From Pirellula staleyi DSM 6068 (GTDB lineage Bacteria; Planctomycetota; Planctomycetia; Pirellulales; Pirellulaceae): a DNA stretch of 64,000 nucleotides. A model generated the notes under the pieces. That model was not told the origin of the DNA, ran no database searches, and saw only the letters and a list, made by a program, of their open reading frames with translations. Position numbers and translations under genes: made by a program. Location of the stretch: positions 1,488,001-1,552,000 of the forward strand of contig NC_013720.1 of NCBI RefSeq assembly GCF_000025185.1, read 5' to 3'. This document shows positions 16,602 to 26,771 of the stretch, piece by piece (position 1 is the stretch's first letter; each line of letters starts with the position of its first letter).

Positions 16602-17966
16602 TTAGCGCGAGGGCTGGGAGATGATCTCGACCACTTGCCCTTCGCGATAGGCGGAAACATTGCTCGCGATCAACGACTCGCTCCCAGTGAGGCCAGCAAG
16701 GACCTCGATTTCCGCGCCGCTGTTGATCCCAGTGGTGATCGACTGCCAGACGAGCGTGCTCTTGGGGTCGACAACGTAAACACCGGGCTTCCCCTCTTTC
16801 ATCACGAGACTGCTCTTGGGAATCACGAGCGCATCGCTTTTGTCGGCGACGGTCAGGACCGCCAGAACATAGAGCCCGGGACGAAGTTTGCTATCGGCAT
16901 TGGGCAGATCAATCGCGGCTCGCAAGGTACGTGTGCTGGGATTCAACTGCCAACTGCTGCGCGAGACTTTCCCTTCGATTTTCGAGCCCAAGGCAGGGAT
17001 CTGAATCACGGCATCGCATTCATTCGAAATGAGCGAGGCATCGATCTCGGGGACTTCGACATAGACCCGAACAACATCGGTGCGCGACAGATGGACGAGC
17101 GGCTTGTCGCTCGCCCCTTTTCCGGGCTGCACGAAGTGGCCGGTGTCGGCATTGCGCATGGTGACTATGCCATCGAACGGAGAGGTGATCTTCGTATAGT
17201 CGTGAATGGCCCGGAGGCGCGCTTCGTCGGCGAGGGCAACATCGGTGCGCGAACTGGCCGCTTGAACGTCGGCTTGGGCTTGCTCGATGCCAGCTCGTTT
17301 TTCTTCGACAACAGCCTCGGAGGAAGCGATGCGGGCTTGGGCTTCGGCGACTGCTGCCGCTGCAGCACGCTGACCCGCTTTCGACTCTTCGAGCACCTTT
17401 TCGGTGATCGCTTGATCGGCGAAAAGTAACTCCAAACGCGACAATTCCGTATCGGCGCGCTCGAGTTCGGCAGTGCTCCGCTCAAGTCCCGCTTTGGCTT
17501 CGACCACTAAGGCTTCTGCCGATCGGACCGCTGCTTCAGCCACCTTCACGCGCGCGTCGGCCTGCGAAGTTTCGGCCTTCGACTGCGCGACCAGCGCTTG
17601 CTTCTGTTTCAGCTCTTGCTCGTACTCGGGAATGGCGATCTCCAGCAGCACGTCCCCCGTTTTCACCCGGTCACCGAGATCGACATGCACCTTGCTGACG
17701 TAGCCAGTCACCTTGGCATGAATCGGCGTTTGCTCAATGGGCTCGATCGTGCCGGGTTGTTCGACGGTGCGAATGAGCCTTTTTTTCAGAGGTGACACAA
17801 CAGTCACGCGCGCCACCGACGAAGCAGCTGAACTGGCTGCGGCGGTCGAGTTGTTGGGCTTGGGTGCGCTCGAAGCTGTGTCGCTATGCGTACAGCCGAT
17901 CACCACAGGGATGCCGCAGGCGACGAGGGTTGCCACTGCCAAGCGATGTTTGGGAAGGCGAAACAT
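16602..17966 (-). CDS. RND efflux periplasmic adaptor (membrane fusion protein)
   Basis: 454 residues. The N-terminus is a lipoprotein signal with the lipobox VIGC (Cys at about 25). A biotinyl-lipoyl half (VTGYVSKVHVDLGDRVKTG), a long Ala/Glu-rich coiled-coil hairpin (about 110-250) and the second lipoyl half (YTKITSPFDGIVTMRNADTG) follow, then beta-barrel and membrane-proximal parts. This is the CusB/AcrA-type adaptor linking an inner-membrane RND pump to TolC. The start overlaps the stop of the RND permease by one base (TAATG), so translation is coupled. Substrate is unknown; the neighbourhood suggests metals. Confidence 0.9.
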   Translation of the reverse strand: MFRLPKHRLAVATLVACGIPVVIGCTHSDTASSAPKPNNSTAAASSAASSVARVTVVSPLKKRLIRTVEQPGTIEPIEQTPIHAKVTGYVSKVHVDLGDRVKTGDVLLEIAIPEYEQELKQKQALVAQSKAETSQADARVKVAEAAVRSAEALVVEAKAGLERSTAELERADTELSRLELLFADQAITEKVLEESKAGQRAAAAAVAEAQARIASSEAVVEEKRAGIEQAQADVQAASSRTDVALADEARLRAIHDYTKITSPFDGIVTMRNADTGHFVQPGKGASDKPLVHLSRTDVVRVYVEVPEIDASLISNECDAVIQIPALGSKIEGKVSRSSWQLNPSTRTLRAAIDLPNADSKLRPGLYVLAVLTVADKSDALVIPKSSLVMKEGKPGVYVVDPKSTLVWQSITTGINSGAEIEVLAGLTGSESLIASNVSAYREGQVVEIISQPSR

Positions 17967-20900
17967 TAGGCTTCCTCCGTGCCGGGAACAAAGTGTCGAC
18001 TACCTGCATCACCAGGATCGAGCGAAGCACTGGCTCGTGTGGCGCGCGATTGAACGAAGGCGAACAGCGAAGGCAAAACGACGAGTGTCGAGAAGGTCGC
18101 TGCAATCAGCCCCCCCATCACCGCGCGGCCGAGTGGTGCCGTTTGTTGTCCCGCTTCGCCGAAGGCAAGCGCCATGGGGAGCATGCCAGAGAGCATCGCC
18201 AGGCTGGTCATCAAAATGGCTCGCAACCGCTGCTTTCCACCTTCAATGGCAGCTGTCGAGGCTGCGGCTCCCTCACGGCGAGCTTGTTCGGCAAAGGTGA
18301 TCAGCAGGATGGCGTTGGCCATCGCGACACCAATCGCCATGATCATGCCGATGAACGATTGAATGTTGAGCGTCGATCCGCTCAGAAGTAAGACCACGAG
18401 TGAACCGGCCACAACAGCTGGTGCAGTGCTCACTGCCACGAGCGCCAGTCCAAGCGATTGAAAGTTCGCGGTGAGGAGCAGATAGATCACGAGAATCGCT
18501 AGTAGCAGACCGATCCCCAGTCCGCTGATCATTTGCTTCATCGGTGGGATTTGCCCCCGAATTTCGTACGAAATCGCTGCTGGCTTGACCCCGTTTTGCG
18601 TGTTGACCTCGCGCTCGGCATCGTACTCCGCTTGCACCCGTTTGAGGATCGTTTCGAGGCGAGCCGACGTGCGACCCAAGTCGGTTCCGGCGAGATTGGC
18701 GGTCAAGCTCACTTCACGCTTCATGTTATAGCGGTCGTACTGCCCTGGAGTCGTTCCTTCGGAGATCGAGGCCACATCACGCAGGAGCAGCGGCGTTTCC
18801 GATTGACGAACAGGCACCGCGCCAAGCTGATCGATGCTTGTGAGAAAAGGCTGAGGAACTTCGACCTGCACTTGATAGCCGACCCCCGATTTCGGATCGG
18901 GCCAGTAGTTGGGAACCACAAAACGGCTCGATGCAGTGGCGGCGAGCACCGAGCGTGCAACTTGGCTGGTGGTGACTCCCGAGCGACCAGCCTTGATGCG
19001 GTCGAGCTTCACATCCACGGTGGGATAGTCGAGCGACTGATAGAGCTGGACATCGCGTAGTTCAGGAAGTTCGGCTAGCGCCGTGGTAACGCGCCCAAGG
19101 AAAGCGCGATTCTCGGCTACCGATCCGCCGCGAGCCGCAATTTCGATTGGCGTGGGGGAACCAAAGCTCATCACTTCGCTGACGATATCAGCTGGCTCGA
19201 ACGAGAACCGTACCTGCGGAAACTTTTGGGCCAGTTCCGTACGGAGCTCTTCTTTCACCACTTCGGTGCGAATGCCGGTGTGTGGTTTCAGGGCGATGCG
19301 GAGGATTGCCTCTTCGGGGCCGCGCGAGAATTGATAGACGGCGTTGATTGGAAAATTCGAGTGAATCATGCCGACATAGCCCAGCGTGATATCGACATTT
19401 TCGGGGCCCACTTTCTGGCCGATGTGATCGAGTACACCGAGGGCGATGCGCTCGGTCTCTTCGATGTGGGTTCCATCCTTGGCGCGAAAGCGGAGGCGAA
19501 ATTCCCCTGCGTCGATTTGCGGGAAGATCTCGATCCCGATCTGGCTACCGACCACTCCAATTGTCAGGAGTGAAGCGGCTAGGTAGGCCGGAATCACAAT
19601 CCAGCGGGCGGCGACCATGCCGCTGACAAACGTGCCATAGAAGTCGCGATAGGTATTGAAAGCGAACCAGTTTCGCGAGCTACTACCAGGCTGACCTTCG
19701 CTCCGATGGCCATGCTGCTCGGCATGCGAGTGGCTGTGATGTTGGAGGAGCCAGGTCGAGAGAATCGGTACGAAGGTGCTCGAAAGGATGTAGGAAGCAA
19801 TCATCGAAAAGCCGACCGCGAGCGACAGCGGCACGAAGAGTTCGCGGGCAGCGCCGGTCATAAAAAAGCTTGGCACAAACACGGCAAGAATGCAAAGCAT
19901 CGCCAGGAGTCGCGGGATTGCTGTTTGCGAGTTTCCACGCCGCACGGCGAGCGCTACGCTGTCGGTGTGATCGAGTTGCGAATGGATGTTTTCGATTTCC
20001 ACGGTCGCTTCGTCGACAAGAATACCGACCGCCAGCGCAAGTCCGCCAAGGGTCATCAGATTGATCGTTTGGCCGCAGATCCAAAGGCCGACCACCGCAG
20101 CGGCGATCGCCAGCGGGATGTTGAGCACCACTACAAGTGCGCTGCGCCAATCGCGCAGGAAGACGAGCACCATCAAACCGGTGAGGAGCGCGCCGAGGGC
20201 CCCTTCGTGGAGCAGGCTGTCGATGGCGCGGGTGACATAGGGGGACTGATCGAACTCGAACGACACACGAATGTCGTCGGGCAATTCCTTCTGCATACTC
20301 GGTAGTGCCCGCTTAATTTCGTCGATCACACTCATCGTCGAAGCATCCGCGCGCTTGGTGGCGAGGATGTAAACCGCGCGGCGGCCATTCACTAGTGCAT
20401 AGCCGGCCGAGATATCGGCGGCATCGACGATCTCCGCTAAGTCGCTCAAGTAGACGGCGGGATTCGCACCGACCTTGATTGGTATCGTGCCGAGTTCTTT
20501 GGGATCACGCACCATCGCATTCATCGGCACGATGGGATAGGAGTTCCCGACGTGCAGGTTTCCGCTGGGGCTGATGGTGTTGCCACTCACCAGTGCATTG
20601 ATGACATCATCAGCCGACACGCCATAGGCACGCAGTTTGTCGGGCGAGACACGGAGCACCACGGTGCGCGCACTTCCACCAAAGGGTGGCGGCGCTGATA
20701 CACCTGGAAGCGCGGAGAAGAGGGGACGAACCTTAAAGAGGGCGATGTCTTGAATCTCGGCGATCGTGCGTGTTTCGCTGGAAAGGACGAGATAACCGAC
20801 CGGCACGCTGCCGGTATCAAACCGCATCACAAACGGCGAAACGGTTCCTGGTGGCATGAAGGCGCGCGAACGATTCACGTAGTTAATCGTCTCGGCCATC

Positions 20901-21265
20901 GCCTGAGCCATGTTGGTGCCGGGATGAAAGTAGAGCTTCATCAAGGCGTTGCCTTGGACGTTTTTGCTTTCGACGTGATGAATGCCGCTGATGTAAAGAA
21001 AGTGATATTCGTAGTAGTTGGTGATCAGCCCTTCCATCTGCGCGGGGTCCATGCCGCCGTACGGCTGACAGACGTAAATCACTGGCAAATTGAGCGCGGG
21101 GAAGATGTCGACCGGCATCCGCTTGAGAGGCAACTCGACCCCATACTGCGACAAGTACTGATCGACCGACTTGGGGCGGACCGCAACGCCAGCGGCGAGC
21201 AAAATGGCGATGATCCCGACCACAATGGTCAGAGGACGTCGCATGGCAAAGATCACCGGATTCAT
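17966..21265 (-). CDS. RND-family efflux permease
   Basis: 1099 residues from the ATG at 21265 (MNPVIFAMRRPLTIVVG), the conserved start of RND pumps. An 83-codon upstream extension overlapping the TolC gene region is not credible. It has the twofold RND layout: a large periplasmic loop after TM1, a TM2-TM6 bundle, a second large loop and a TM8-TM12 bundle. TM4 carries GILVDEATVEIEN, where Asp418/Glu419 correspond to the proton-relay Asp pair of AcrB. A His-rich cytoplasmic segment (QHHSHSHAEQHGH, about 508-520) lies between the halves, suggesting metal contact. The TM4 motif is not the classic CzcA/CusA form, so I do not assign a substrate. Confidence 0.9.
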   Translation of the reverse strand: MNPVIFAMRRPLTIVVGIIAILLAAGVAVRPKSVDQYLSQYGVELPLKRMPVDIFPALNLPVIYVCQPYGGMDPAQMEGLITNYYEYHFLYISGIHHVESKNVQGNALMKLYFHPGTNMAQAMAETINYVNRSRAFMPPGTVSPFVMRFDTGSVPVGYLVLSSETRTIAEIQDIALFKVRPLFSALPGVSAPPPFGGSARTVVLRVSPDKLRAYGVSADDVINALVSGNTISPSGNLHVGNSYPIVPMNAMVRDPKELGTIPIKVGANPAVYLSDLAEIVDAADISAGYALVNGRRAVYILATKRADASTMSVIDEIKRALPSMQKELPDDIRVSFEFDQSPYVTRAIDSLLHEGALGALLTGLMVLVFLRDWRSALVVVLNIPLAIAAAVVGLWICGQTINLMTLGGLALAVGILVDEATVEIENIHSQLDHTDSVALAVRRGNSQTAIPRLLAMLCILAVFVPSFFMTGAARELFVPLSLAVGFSMIASYILSSTFVPILSTWLLQHHSHSHAEQHGHRSEGQPGSSSRNWFAFNTYRDFYGTFVSGMVAARWIVIPAYLAASLLTIGVVGSQIGIEIFPQIDAGEFRLRFRAKDGTHIEETERIALGVLDHIGQKVGPENVDITLGYVGMIHSNFPINAVYQFSRGPEEAILRIALKPHTGIRTEVVKEELRTELAQKFPQVRFSFEPADIVSEVMSFGSPTPIEIAARGGSVAENRAFLGRVTTALAELPELRDVQLYQSLDYPTVDVKLDRIKAGRSGVTTSQVARSVLAATASSRFVVPNYWPDPKSGVGYQVQVEVPQPFLTSIDQLGAVPVRQSETPLLLRDVASISEGTTPGQYDRYNMKREVSLTANLAGTDLGRTSARLETILKRVQAEYDAEREVNTQNGVKPAAISYEIRGQIPPMKQMISGLGIGLLLAILVIYLLLTANFQSLGLALVAVSTAPAVVAGSLVVLLLSGSTLNIQSFIGMIMAIGVAMANAILLITFAEQARREGAAASTAAIEGGKQRLRAILMTSLAMLSGMLPMALAFGEAGQQTAPLGRAVMGGLIAATFSTLVVLPSLFAFVQSRATRASASLDPGDAGSRHFVPGTEEA

Positions 21266-21353
21266 AGATTGCTCATGGCGTCGTGATGGTGGGGAGGAAG
21301 TGTTCGAGACTTGCTGATCGTTGGGGAGTGTGTCGCTACTCGTCGCTGGCTGG

Positions 21354-23204
21354 TTAGTTCGTTTCCTGTGCCAGCTGGGTAGGAGCGCCACCGACAGCTC
21401 GCAGGAGTTGAAACTGAGCCAGGTTATAGTCGATGACAGCTCGCAGGTAGTCGCGACGCGCGGCGCCGAGGGCCTGCACCGACTGTAGCGCCTCGATCGG
21501 AAGCCCTTGGGCACTTTCGATCCGCTTCAGGTTGCGTCGATGAGAATCGAGGGCAGCTTGAATGCCGCGCTCGGCAACAGCAATTTGCTGCTGGCGCGAC
21601 TTGACCCGCGCGTGCGCTTCAACAACTTCCCCGGCTACGCGGTCCATGATGGCGACGTTGCGCCACTGGGCTTGTTCGATCCGCGTCGCCGCTTCCGTAC
21701 GAGCAGCCCGTTCACCGAGTCCAAAATTACGGATCTCCCAGTACGCAGCAGCATCGCCATCAAAACGATCTTCCACCGGACTGAAGTTCGTACCAAGTCC
21801 CCCACCCATGCCGCCATAACTGGCACCTAGGAGGACGCTCGGCAAGAGGGGCGCGAACTTCTCTCGGCGCATTTTGGCAACGGCTTCACTTACGAGCCAG
21901 CGACTTTCCGAAAGTTCTGGACGCTGCGAAAGGCCTTCGGCTACGAGGTCACCCAGTGGTGCTTCGGGATCGTACAGCCGAATCGGTGCAGCCACTGGTT
22001 CCTGGACCAGCAGCGGCTGTGAAGGATCGATTCGCAGGTGCGTGGCGAGTCGAACGGAAGCAACCTGAGCTTGCTCGATAGCGCGGAGTAGTTCGTTTTC
22101 GCGTAAGGAATAATCGGCCTGCGAGCGATCGTAGTCCGAAGCGAGCCCCTGCCCCGACTTGGCGTAAGAATTCGTGAGGTCGGCGAGTTGCTTGGTGTTG
22201 CGTAAGGTTTCGCGTGCGATCTCGGCATCTCCTTCGGCTCGCAGTAAATCGAGGTACAGCGAAGCTGACTGGTACATCGCATCGAGCATTGCTGTTTGCG
22301 AGGCCCACGCACGGGCCTCTGCCTGGCTCGCGAGAATCTTGGGCTGGAAGATGGCATCGGCCGTATGAAAGTTCATCCAGACGCCAGGAACTTGCGGCGA
22401 GCCTTGTCCGACACCCACGGCGCCGAGGCCGCCGTAGTAGCCACCACGACTGGTGTCGAACACATTGCCGGCGACATCTTGAATCGCTTGCTCGTGGCGG
22501 TTGTAGGAGATGCCCATCCGCAGGTGAGGGAGCCACAAGATTTCAGACCGCGACACTTGGGCGTAGGCCTCTTGCACCCGCCAGCGCGCAAACTGCACCT
22601 GGGGATTGTTGGCGTCGGTGGCTTGCAGGGCCGAGACCAGGTTCATCGGCATGCCGCGCGGGACATTGTTTTGCAGGTGCGCAGCGGCTCGATCGCGCTG
22701 CCGTTCGGGAAGCGTTTCGTAGCTAACTGGTGGCATACGGTCTGGATCGGGCATGGGACTGGGGACCGGCACCATCTCGGTTTGCACGAGAGTGACCGGT
22801 TGCACCTGCGACGCTGGCGGGGTGACGCGAGCGACATAGTTGGCAGTCGCCACAGGAGCGGGTTCGTCCGCTGCTTCGATCGGAGGGAGACGTTCGATGC
22901 GTGGTCGTGCTGCCGACCATTGCTCGAGAGGAACGGGCTTGAGCTGCGACGCGAGCGGACGTGAAGCGGGGGCTGAACTGGCTGCGATGGGTGCGCTACG
23001 CGGTGCTGTCGGGAGAGCCGAGTTTGATCCAGGAGCAAGGGCCACGCTGCTCGGCTGAAGGTTCGGGGCAACGGCTGGCGAAGGTCGACGGGCTGCAAGC
23101 GGTGTCGAGAAGTTGTCGCCTTCGCTCGGCGCCAAACAGCCTACGATCGCCAGCAATAAGCTAGAGACCATGGCTAATCTGCGTTGTTGACATGTGCCGA
23201 GCAC
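21354..23204 (-). CDS. TolC-family outer-membrane efflux lipoprotein
   Basis: 616 residues. The GTG at 23204 is preceded by GGAGG with seven-base spacing. The N-terminus has a lipobox (LLAIVGC), followed by a Pro/Ala-rich linker of about 150 residues, longer than in typical TolC proteins. Two TolC/OEP repeats then follow (around 200-400 and 420-610) with long amphipathic helices and N(N)PQ-type turns. It is the outer-membrane channel of the RND system: TolC, RND and adaptor lie in that order on one strand. The long linker may span the distance between membrane and channel in this cell envelope. Confidence 0.88.
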   Translation of the reverse strand: MLGTCQQRRLAMVSSLLLAIVGCLAPSEGDNFSTPLAARRPSPAVAPNLQPSSVALAPGSNSALPTAPRSAPIAASSAPASRPLASQLKPVPLEQWSAARPRIERLPPIEAADEPAPVATANYVARVTPPASQVQPVTLVQTEMVPVPSPMPDPDRMPPVSYETLPERQRDRAAAHLQNNVPRGMPMNLVSALQATDANNPQVQFARWRVQEAYAQVSRSEILWLPHLRMGISYNRHEQAIQDVAGNVFDTSRGGYYGGLGAVGVGQGSPQVPGVWMNFHTADAIFQPKILASQAEARAWASQTAMLDAMYQSASLYLDLLRAEGDAEIARETLRNTKQLADLTNSYAKSGQGLASDYDRSQADYSLRENELLRAIEQAQVASVRLATHLRIDPSQPLLVQEPVAAPIRLYDPEAPLGDLVAEGLSQRPELSESRWLVSEAVAKMRREKFAPLLPSVLLGASYGGMGGGLGTNFSPVEDRFDGDAAAYWEIRNFGLGERAARTEAATRIEQAQWRNVAIMDRVAGEVVEAHARVKSRQQQIAVAERGIQAALDSHRRNLKRIESAQGLPIEALQSVQALGAARRDYLRAVIDYNLAQFQLLRAVGGAPTQLAQETN

Positions 23205-23709
23205 GGAGCAGCCTCCAGAACAGTTCTCAGGGGCGACCTGCGGTGGTCGCTAGGTTGAGAATCGGCAGTCTAGTGGAAGCGGATAAAGCGATTCTGCTGT
23301 TTGTAGGGGCTTCTCGGCCCTGGTTTGCCTCCCAGAGTCACCGATGGAGTGTGCAGATAATTTCTGTAAGTGATTTTCTGAAAAAGACTTGCGATCAGTC
23401 CACTGCCGCACAGAAGTGCATGGATTCTAAGGTGAGCGATCTGGCACATGATCTACATCTGTCACTGAAAAAGGGAGCGGAGCGAGCAGATCATAATTGC
23501 ATGACAGTCAAACGATCGTTAGTGCATTGCGCCACCAGCTCCATCGATGCCAATCAGGTCTTCTTCGGCGGCCTGCTGAACGCTCGCGGCCAAGTCGGTT
23601 TTTCATACTGATTGGCGCGAGAGGCAGATCGCATGTGTGTTTGATGCTCTTGCGCGTGAAACGTGCAAAGGGCTCATTTCATGCTGGCAATACGCAAAAG
23701 AAACGCTTG
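23205..23709. other. Intergenic region inside the efflux island
   Basis: 505 bp separating the RND operon from the next gene upstream of it. Small open frames on both strands have no protein-like composition. The promoter of the TolC-RND-adaptor operon should be here; I see no clear operator. Confidence 0.5.
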
Positions 23710-24066
23710 CTAGCGCTTGGGACGGGCGTTGTAAACACCTTCGGGAGTCGCCAGTCGGAGGGGCTCGATTTGGATGCGCGCTGCTGCGTCCCAAATCGCT
23801 TGGCGTGAAGGGACGACATCGGTTTGCTCGATGTAGAGCGAGCGTGTTTTGTAGTCGACCGCGACGCGCTTGATTCCCGGAATACGCGATAGTTCCTTGA
23901 TCGCCGGGATCGATTCTTTGGCGCAGCACAGATGTTTCACCGTCAAAATCGCGGCATATTGCGGCGCTGCTGGTGGCGCTGGCTGCTGCGCTTCAGCCCG
24001 CTCTGCGCCGATCGTTGCCAGTGTAAGAAGTCCGAGGATCAGCTGCCGAAAGTTGCGCGAGAACAT
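23710..24066 (-). CDS. Periplasmic HMA-like heavy-metal-associated protein
   Basis: 118 residues with a signal peptide (RNFRQLILGLLTLATIGAERAEA). The mature part follows the HMA ferredoxin-like pattern: a strand AAILTVKHLCC, a helix ESIPAIKELSRIPGIK and a strand RVAVDYKTRSLYIE. The usual MxCxxC loop is replaced by HLCCAKE, with adjacent Cys at 47-48. A vicinal Cys pair could bind Cu(I), Hg(II) or similar soft metals. AAGGAAAG precedes the ATG. It lies 54 bp downstream of the second TolC gene, which suggests a periplasmic metal carrier for the efflux island. Confidence 0.75.
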   Translation of the reverse strand: MFSRNFRQLILGLLTLATIGAERAEAQQPAPPAAPQYAAILTVKHLCCAKESIPAIKELSRIPGIKRVAVDYKTRSLYIEQTDVVPSRQAIWDAAARIQIEPLRLATPEGVYNARPKR

Positions 24067-24120
24067 AGGTCTTTCCTTGAAGTGTCGAGTAACGTGAAAT
24101 TCAAAACAGTGAGCAAGCGA

Positions 24121-25551
24121 CTAACGACGATCGAGGCTTCCCGATAAGAGCATCCCTTCGATCTCCGCTTCAGCGGCGCGCAGCTCGCCGAGCGATTCGA
24201 GGTAGTTCAAGTGCGTTTGCGAGAAGGTGCGCTGCGCGGTGAGCAGATTGATATAGCCTGTCTCGCCCGCTTGATACGATTTACGCAGCAGCTCGAGCGA
24301 CTGACGCGAGACAGGCAGAATGCGCGTCTGATATTTGGCGACTTGACTCGCCGCATTAGCGTAGCGCTCGAAGACCGGCGCGAGTCGATGCTGCAGCGAC
24401 ATTTCGAGCTGCTCGAGCGCGCGCTCTGCTGCCACAGCCTCTTGAGCCGCTTGGATCACACCCCCTTGGTTGCGATCCCACACCGGCAACGGAATGCCGA
24501 CGGTGATACCTCCATCCGATCCACCGCCAATGCCATTGTCGCGCCAATTCACGAGCCCCTGAACCGTGATGTTCGGCGTCTTTTGGACCCGAGCCCGTTC
24601 GGCTTCCCAGCGTGCCCGTTCGATTTCGGCCAGCGCGGCGGCAATCTCTGGACTTGTTGTAAGGAGTCGCTGCAGGCTCGTTTCCCAAGCGAGTGGCGGG
24701 CGAAGCTCCTCCAAATCTCCTACGAGTGGCTGTGGCTCGAGCGACGGATTTCCGAGCACCGACGCCAATCGTTGCCAAGCTGCTTGCGAGCGATTCCGAG
24801 CGTTTTCGACGAGGATTTCTAAGTTTTCGAGCTCGAGCTGGGCCTGCAGCAGATCGACGCGCCCCACTTCCTGCGCTTGCTCAAGAGCGGCTGCTGTTTT
24901 CATCCCCTCCGCTGCGATTTGGCGAAGCTCCCCTGTCAACGACGCTTGCCGCTCGGCGATCAGCACTTGGTAGAAGGCAATTCGCACATCGGTCAGCACG
25001 CGTTGCTGCTGAGCCGCCAATTCCTGCTCCGCCTTGGCCACTTCCTGCGAAGCGACGTTGCGGCTGAGCTGTAGTTTGCCGCCGCGCACAATCTCTTGCT
25101 CGACAAACAAACCCTCTTGCTCAGCAGCTCCACCACTACCGATCTGCTGCCCTTCGTACCCCACGGTTGGATTCGGCGCAAGACCAACCTGCAACCAGTG
25201 TCCTCGCGCTGCTTCGACAAGCGCACGCGCCCGCGCAACTGAGGGACTGGCTGTGAGTGCCATCTGCTCGAGATCAGGGAGCGTGAGTCCGGTGGTCACC
25301 GGTTTCTGCAAGAGTGGCGGCAAAATTTCCGCATGCGGCACAGAAGATTCAGACGCTGTAGTTCCAGGTTCATTGGTTCCTGGATCGGTGAACGAGGCTT
25401 GCTCGACCGAGGGACTTGCGCTTGTCGGAGTAAAGCTCGTGGGAGTTGGCGTGAGACTTGGGATCGGTGGCGCTTCGCGCGCGGGGCGGGTCGTGTGACA
25501 GCCGACGATCAGCAGGATCGACGTCATCACGATGGGGCGTAAATTTTTCAT
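24121..25551 (-). CDS. Second TolC-family outer-membrane protein (CzcC/CusC-like)
   Basis: 476 residues with a lipoprotein signal (LLIVGCHTT, Cys at about 18) and GGAGG before the ATG. Two OEP repeats with long helices (for instance ATSPSVARARALVEAARGHW and the later repeat from about 280) match the TolC superfamily; the shorter length is closer to CzcC/CusC. It follows an ABC efflux set on the same strand, so it is most simply the channel for that pump. Confidence 0.88.
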   Translation of the reverse strand: MKNLRPIVMTSILLIVGCHTTRPAREAPPIPSLTPTPTSFTPTSASPSVEQASFTDPGTNEPGTTASESSVPHAEILPPLLQKPVTTGLTLPDLEQMALTASPSVARARALVEAARGHWLQVGLAPNPTVGYEGQQIGSGGAAEQEGLFVEQEIVRGGKLQLSRNVASQEVAKAEQELAAQQQRVLTDVRIAFYQVLIAERQASLTGELRQIAAEGMKTAAALEQAQEVGRVDLLQAQLELENLEILVENARNRSQAAWQRLASVLGNPSLEPQPLVGDLEELRPPLAWETSLQRLLTTSPEIAAALAEIERARWEAERARVQKTPNITVQGLVNWRDNGIGGGSDGGITVGIPLPVWDRNQGGVIQAAQEAVAAERALEQLEMSLQHRLAPVFERYANAASQVAKYQTRILPVSRQSLELLRKSYQAGETGYINLLTAQRTFSQTHLNYLESLGELRAAEAEIEGMLLSGSLDRR

Positions 25552-25625
25552 GCGAGCCTCCCTGCTCTTCCAGCGATCTACTACTGTCTCAGCTAAAAGG
25601 TTTGCAGCTCAAGCGAGTTTGCGAA

Positions 25626-26768
25626 CTAAGCCTGCCGCAGGGCGTGAACAATTTCGCTACGTGCCGCTTGCCAGCCGGGCGCGATGCCAGCGAGAAGACC
25701 GACGACGGCCGAGACGATCGCGCCGGTGAGTGCTAAATCGAGCGAAGGCTCGAAGGCAATCGTCACCCCTTCTGCGCCGACCGCAAAACGGCCCCAGGCC
25801 AGCAGTGCGAGACCTGCCCCGATTCCGAGGCCACCCCCGGCAATGCTTTGCAGCATGCTCTCGGCGAGAACGAGTCGAAAAATTCTTCCGGGACGAACTC
25901 CCAGCGTCTGCAGCACCGCATGTTCTTGGATGCGATCTTGCACCGCCATCACGGTGGTTGTAGCGACAAGCGCGAGGACCAGACCGACACAGGCGTAGCC
26001 GAGCCAGTGAGCAAACCCGATCAGCTCAGCGAGATCCGCCAGCGTGTCGCGCTGAAAGAGACCTTTCGAGCGTGTGGTGGTGGCGACAGGACCACTTTGA
26101 AACTGTGCATCGATCGCAGCAGCGATTTGGTCGGGATTGGCTTGCTCGCTGAGCTGAACTTCCAGCTGCGTCACCGTTCCGACGGAGCTACTTCCCTGCG
26201 CACGTTGCAGAAAGTCGAGATGGGTGTAGATGTAGCTTTCTTCCGCAGCGACAGCCGACCGAAAGATCCCCACGACATGCACCGTCACTTCTCCCATCGT
26301 GAAGCGCTCCCCGACTTGAATCCCTCGTCGCTTGGCAACGGCCTGCCCCACCATCGCTCCATCGGTTCGCGTGGCAAAGGAGTCCCAACCACCAGCCACG
26401 AGCTTCAGGTCGCGCGCTGCGCGGAGCTGTTGCGGCGGCATTCCGTGGAAGACCACCACATCGAGACTCGCTCGGCAATTGTTCGTAAGCACCTTGATCG
26501 GCACCACTTCCTTCACACCTGCGAGCTTCGCCGTCGCGCGTGCATAATCCTCGGGAAGTTTGCTACTGGCAGGACAAAAACGGTTCTCTTGAAACACGAT
26601 GAGGGTCCGCAAAGCTGCTTGATCTTCTGTGAGTCGAGCGAGTCCACGCTGTACCGAACCGACGCAGCAGAAGACAAACAGCGCGACCGCCGAACCACTC
26701 ACCGTCAGGAGTGTGCGATTTCGATGTCGCCACAAACCTTTCAGAACGTAGGGAGCTAGTGGAAGCAC
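25626..26768 (-). CDS. FtsX/MacB-type ABC transporter permease
   Basis: 380 residues. The GTG at 26768 lies 3 bases after the ATPase stop, with AAGGG just upstream. One N-terminal TM segment ([18 protein letters not shown]), a periplasmic MacB-like domain of about 210 residues and three C-terminal TM segments are visible, the standard FtsX-superfamily layout. Conserved [20 protein letters not shown] is the cytoplasmic coupling region contacting the ATPase. It would act with the ATPase and adaptor upstream to drive export of periplasmic substrates through TolC. Confidence 0.88.
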   Translation of the reverse strand: MLPLAPYVLKGLWRHRNRTLLTVSGSAVALFVFCCVGSVQRGLARLTEDQAALRTLIVFQENRFCPASSKLPEDYARATAKLAGVKEVVPIKVLTNNCRASLDVVVFHGMPPQQLRAARDLKLVAGGWDSFATRTDGAMVGQAVAKRRGIQVGERFTMGEVTVHVVGIFRSAVAAEESYIYTHLDFLQRAQGSSSVGTVTQLEVQLSEQANPDQIAAAIDAQFQSGPVATTTRSKGLFQRDTLADLAELIGFAHWLGYACVGLVLALVATTTVMAVQDRIQEHAVLQTLGVRPGRIFRLVLAESMLQSIAGGGLGIGAGLALLAWGRFAVGAEGVTIAFEPSLDLALTGAIVSAVVGLLAGIAPGWQAARSEIVHALRQA

Positions 26769-26771
26769 GAT

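Noticed and set aside
21266-21514. 83-codon N-terminal extension of the RND permease
   Set aside because: It is not protein-like, overlaps the end of the TolC gene, and precedes the conserved RND start MNPVIFAMRRP.
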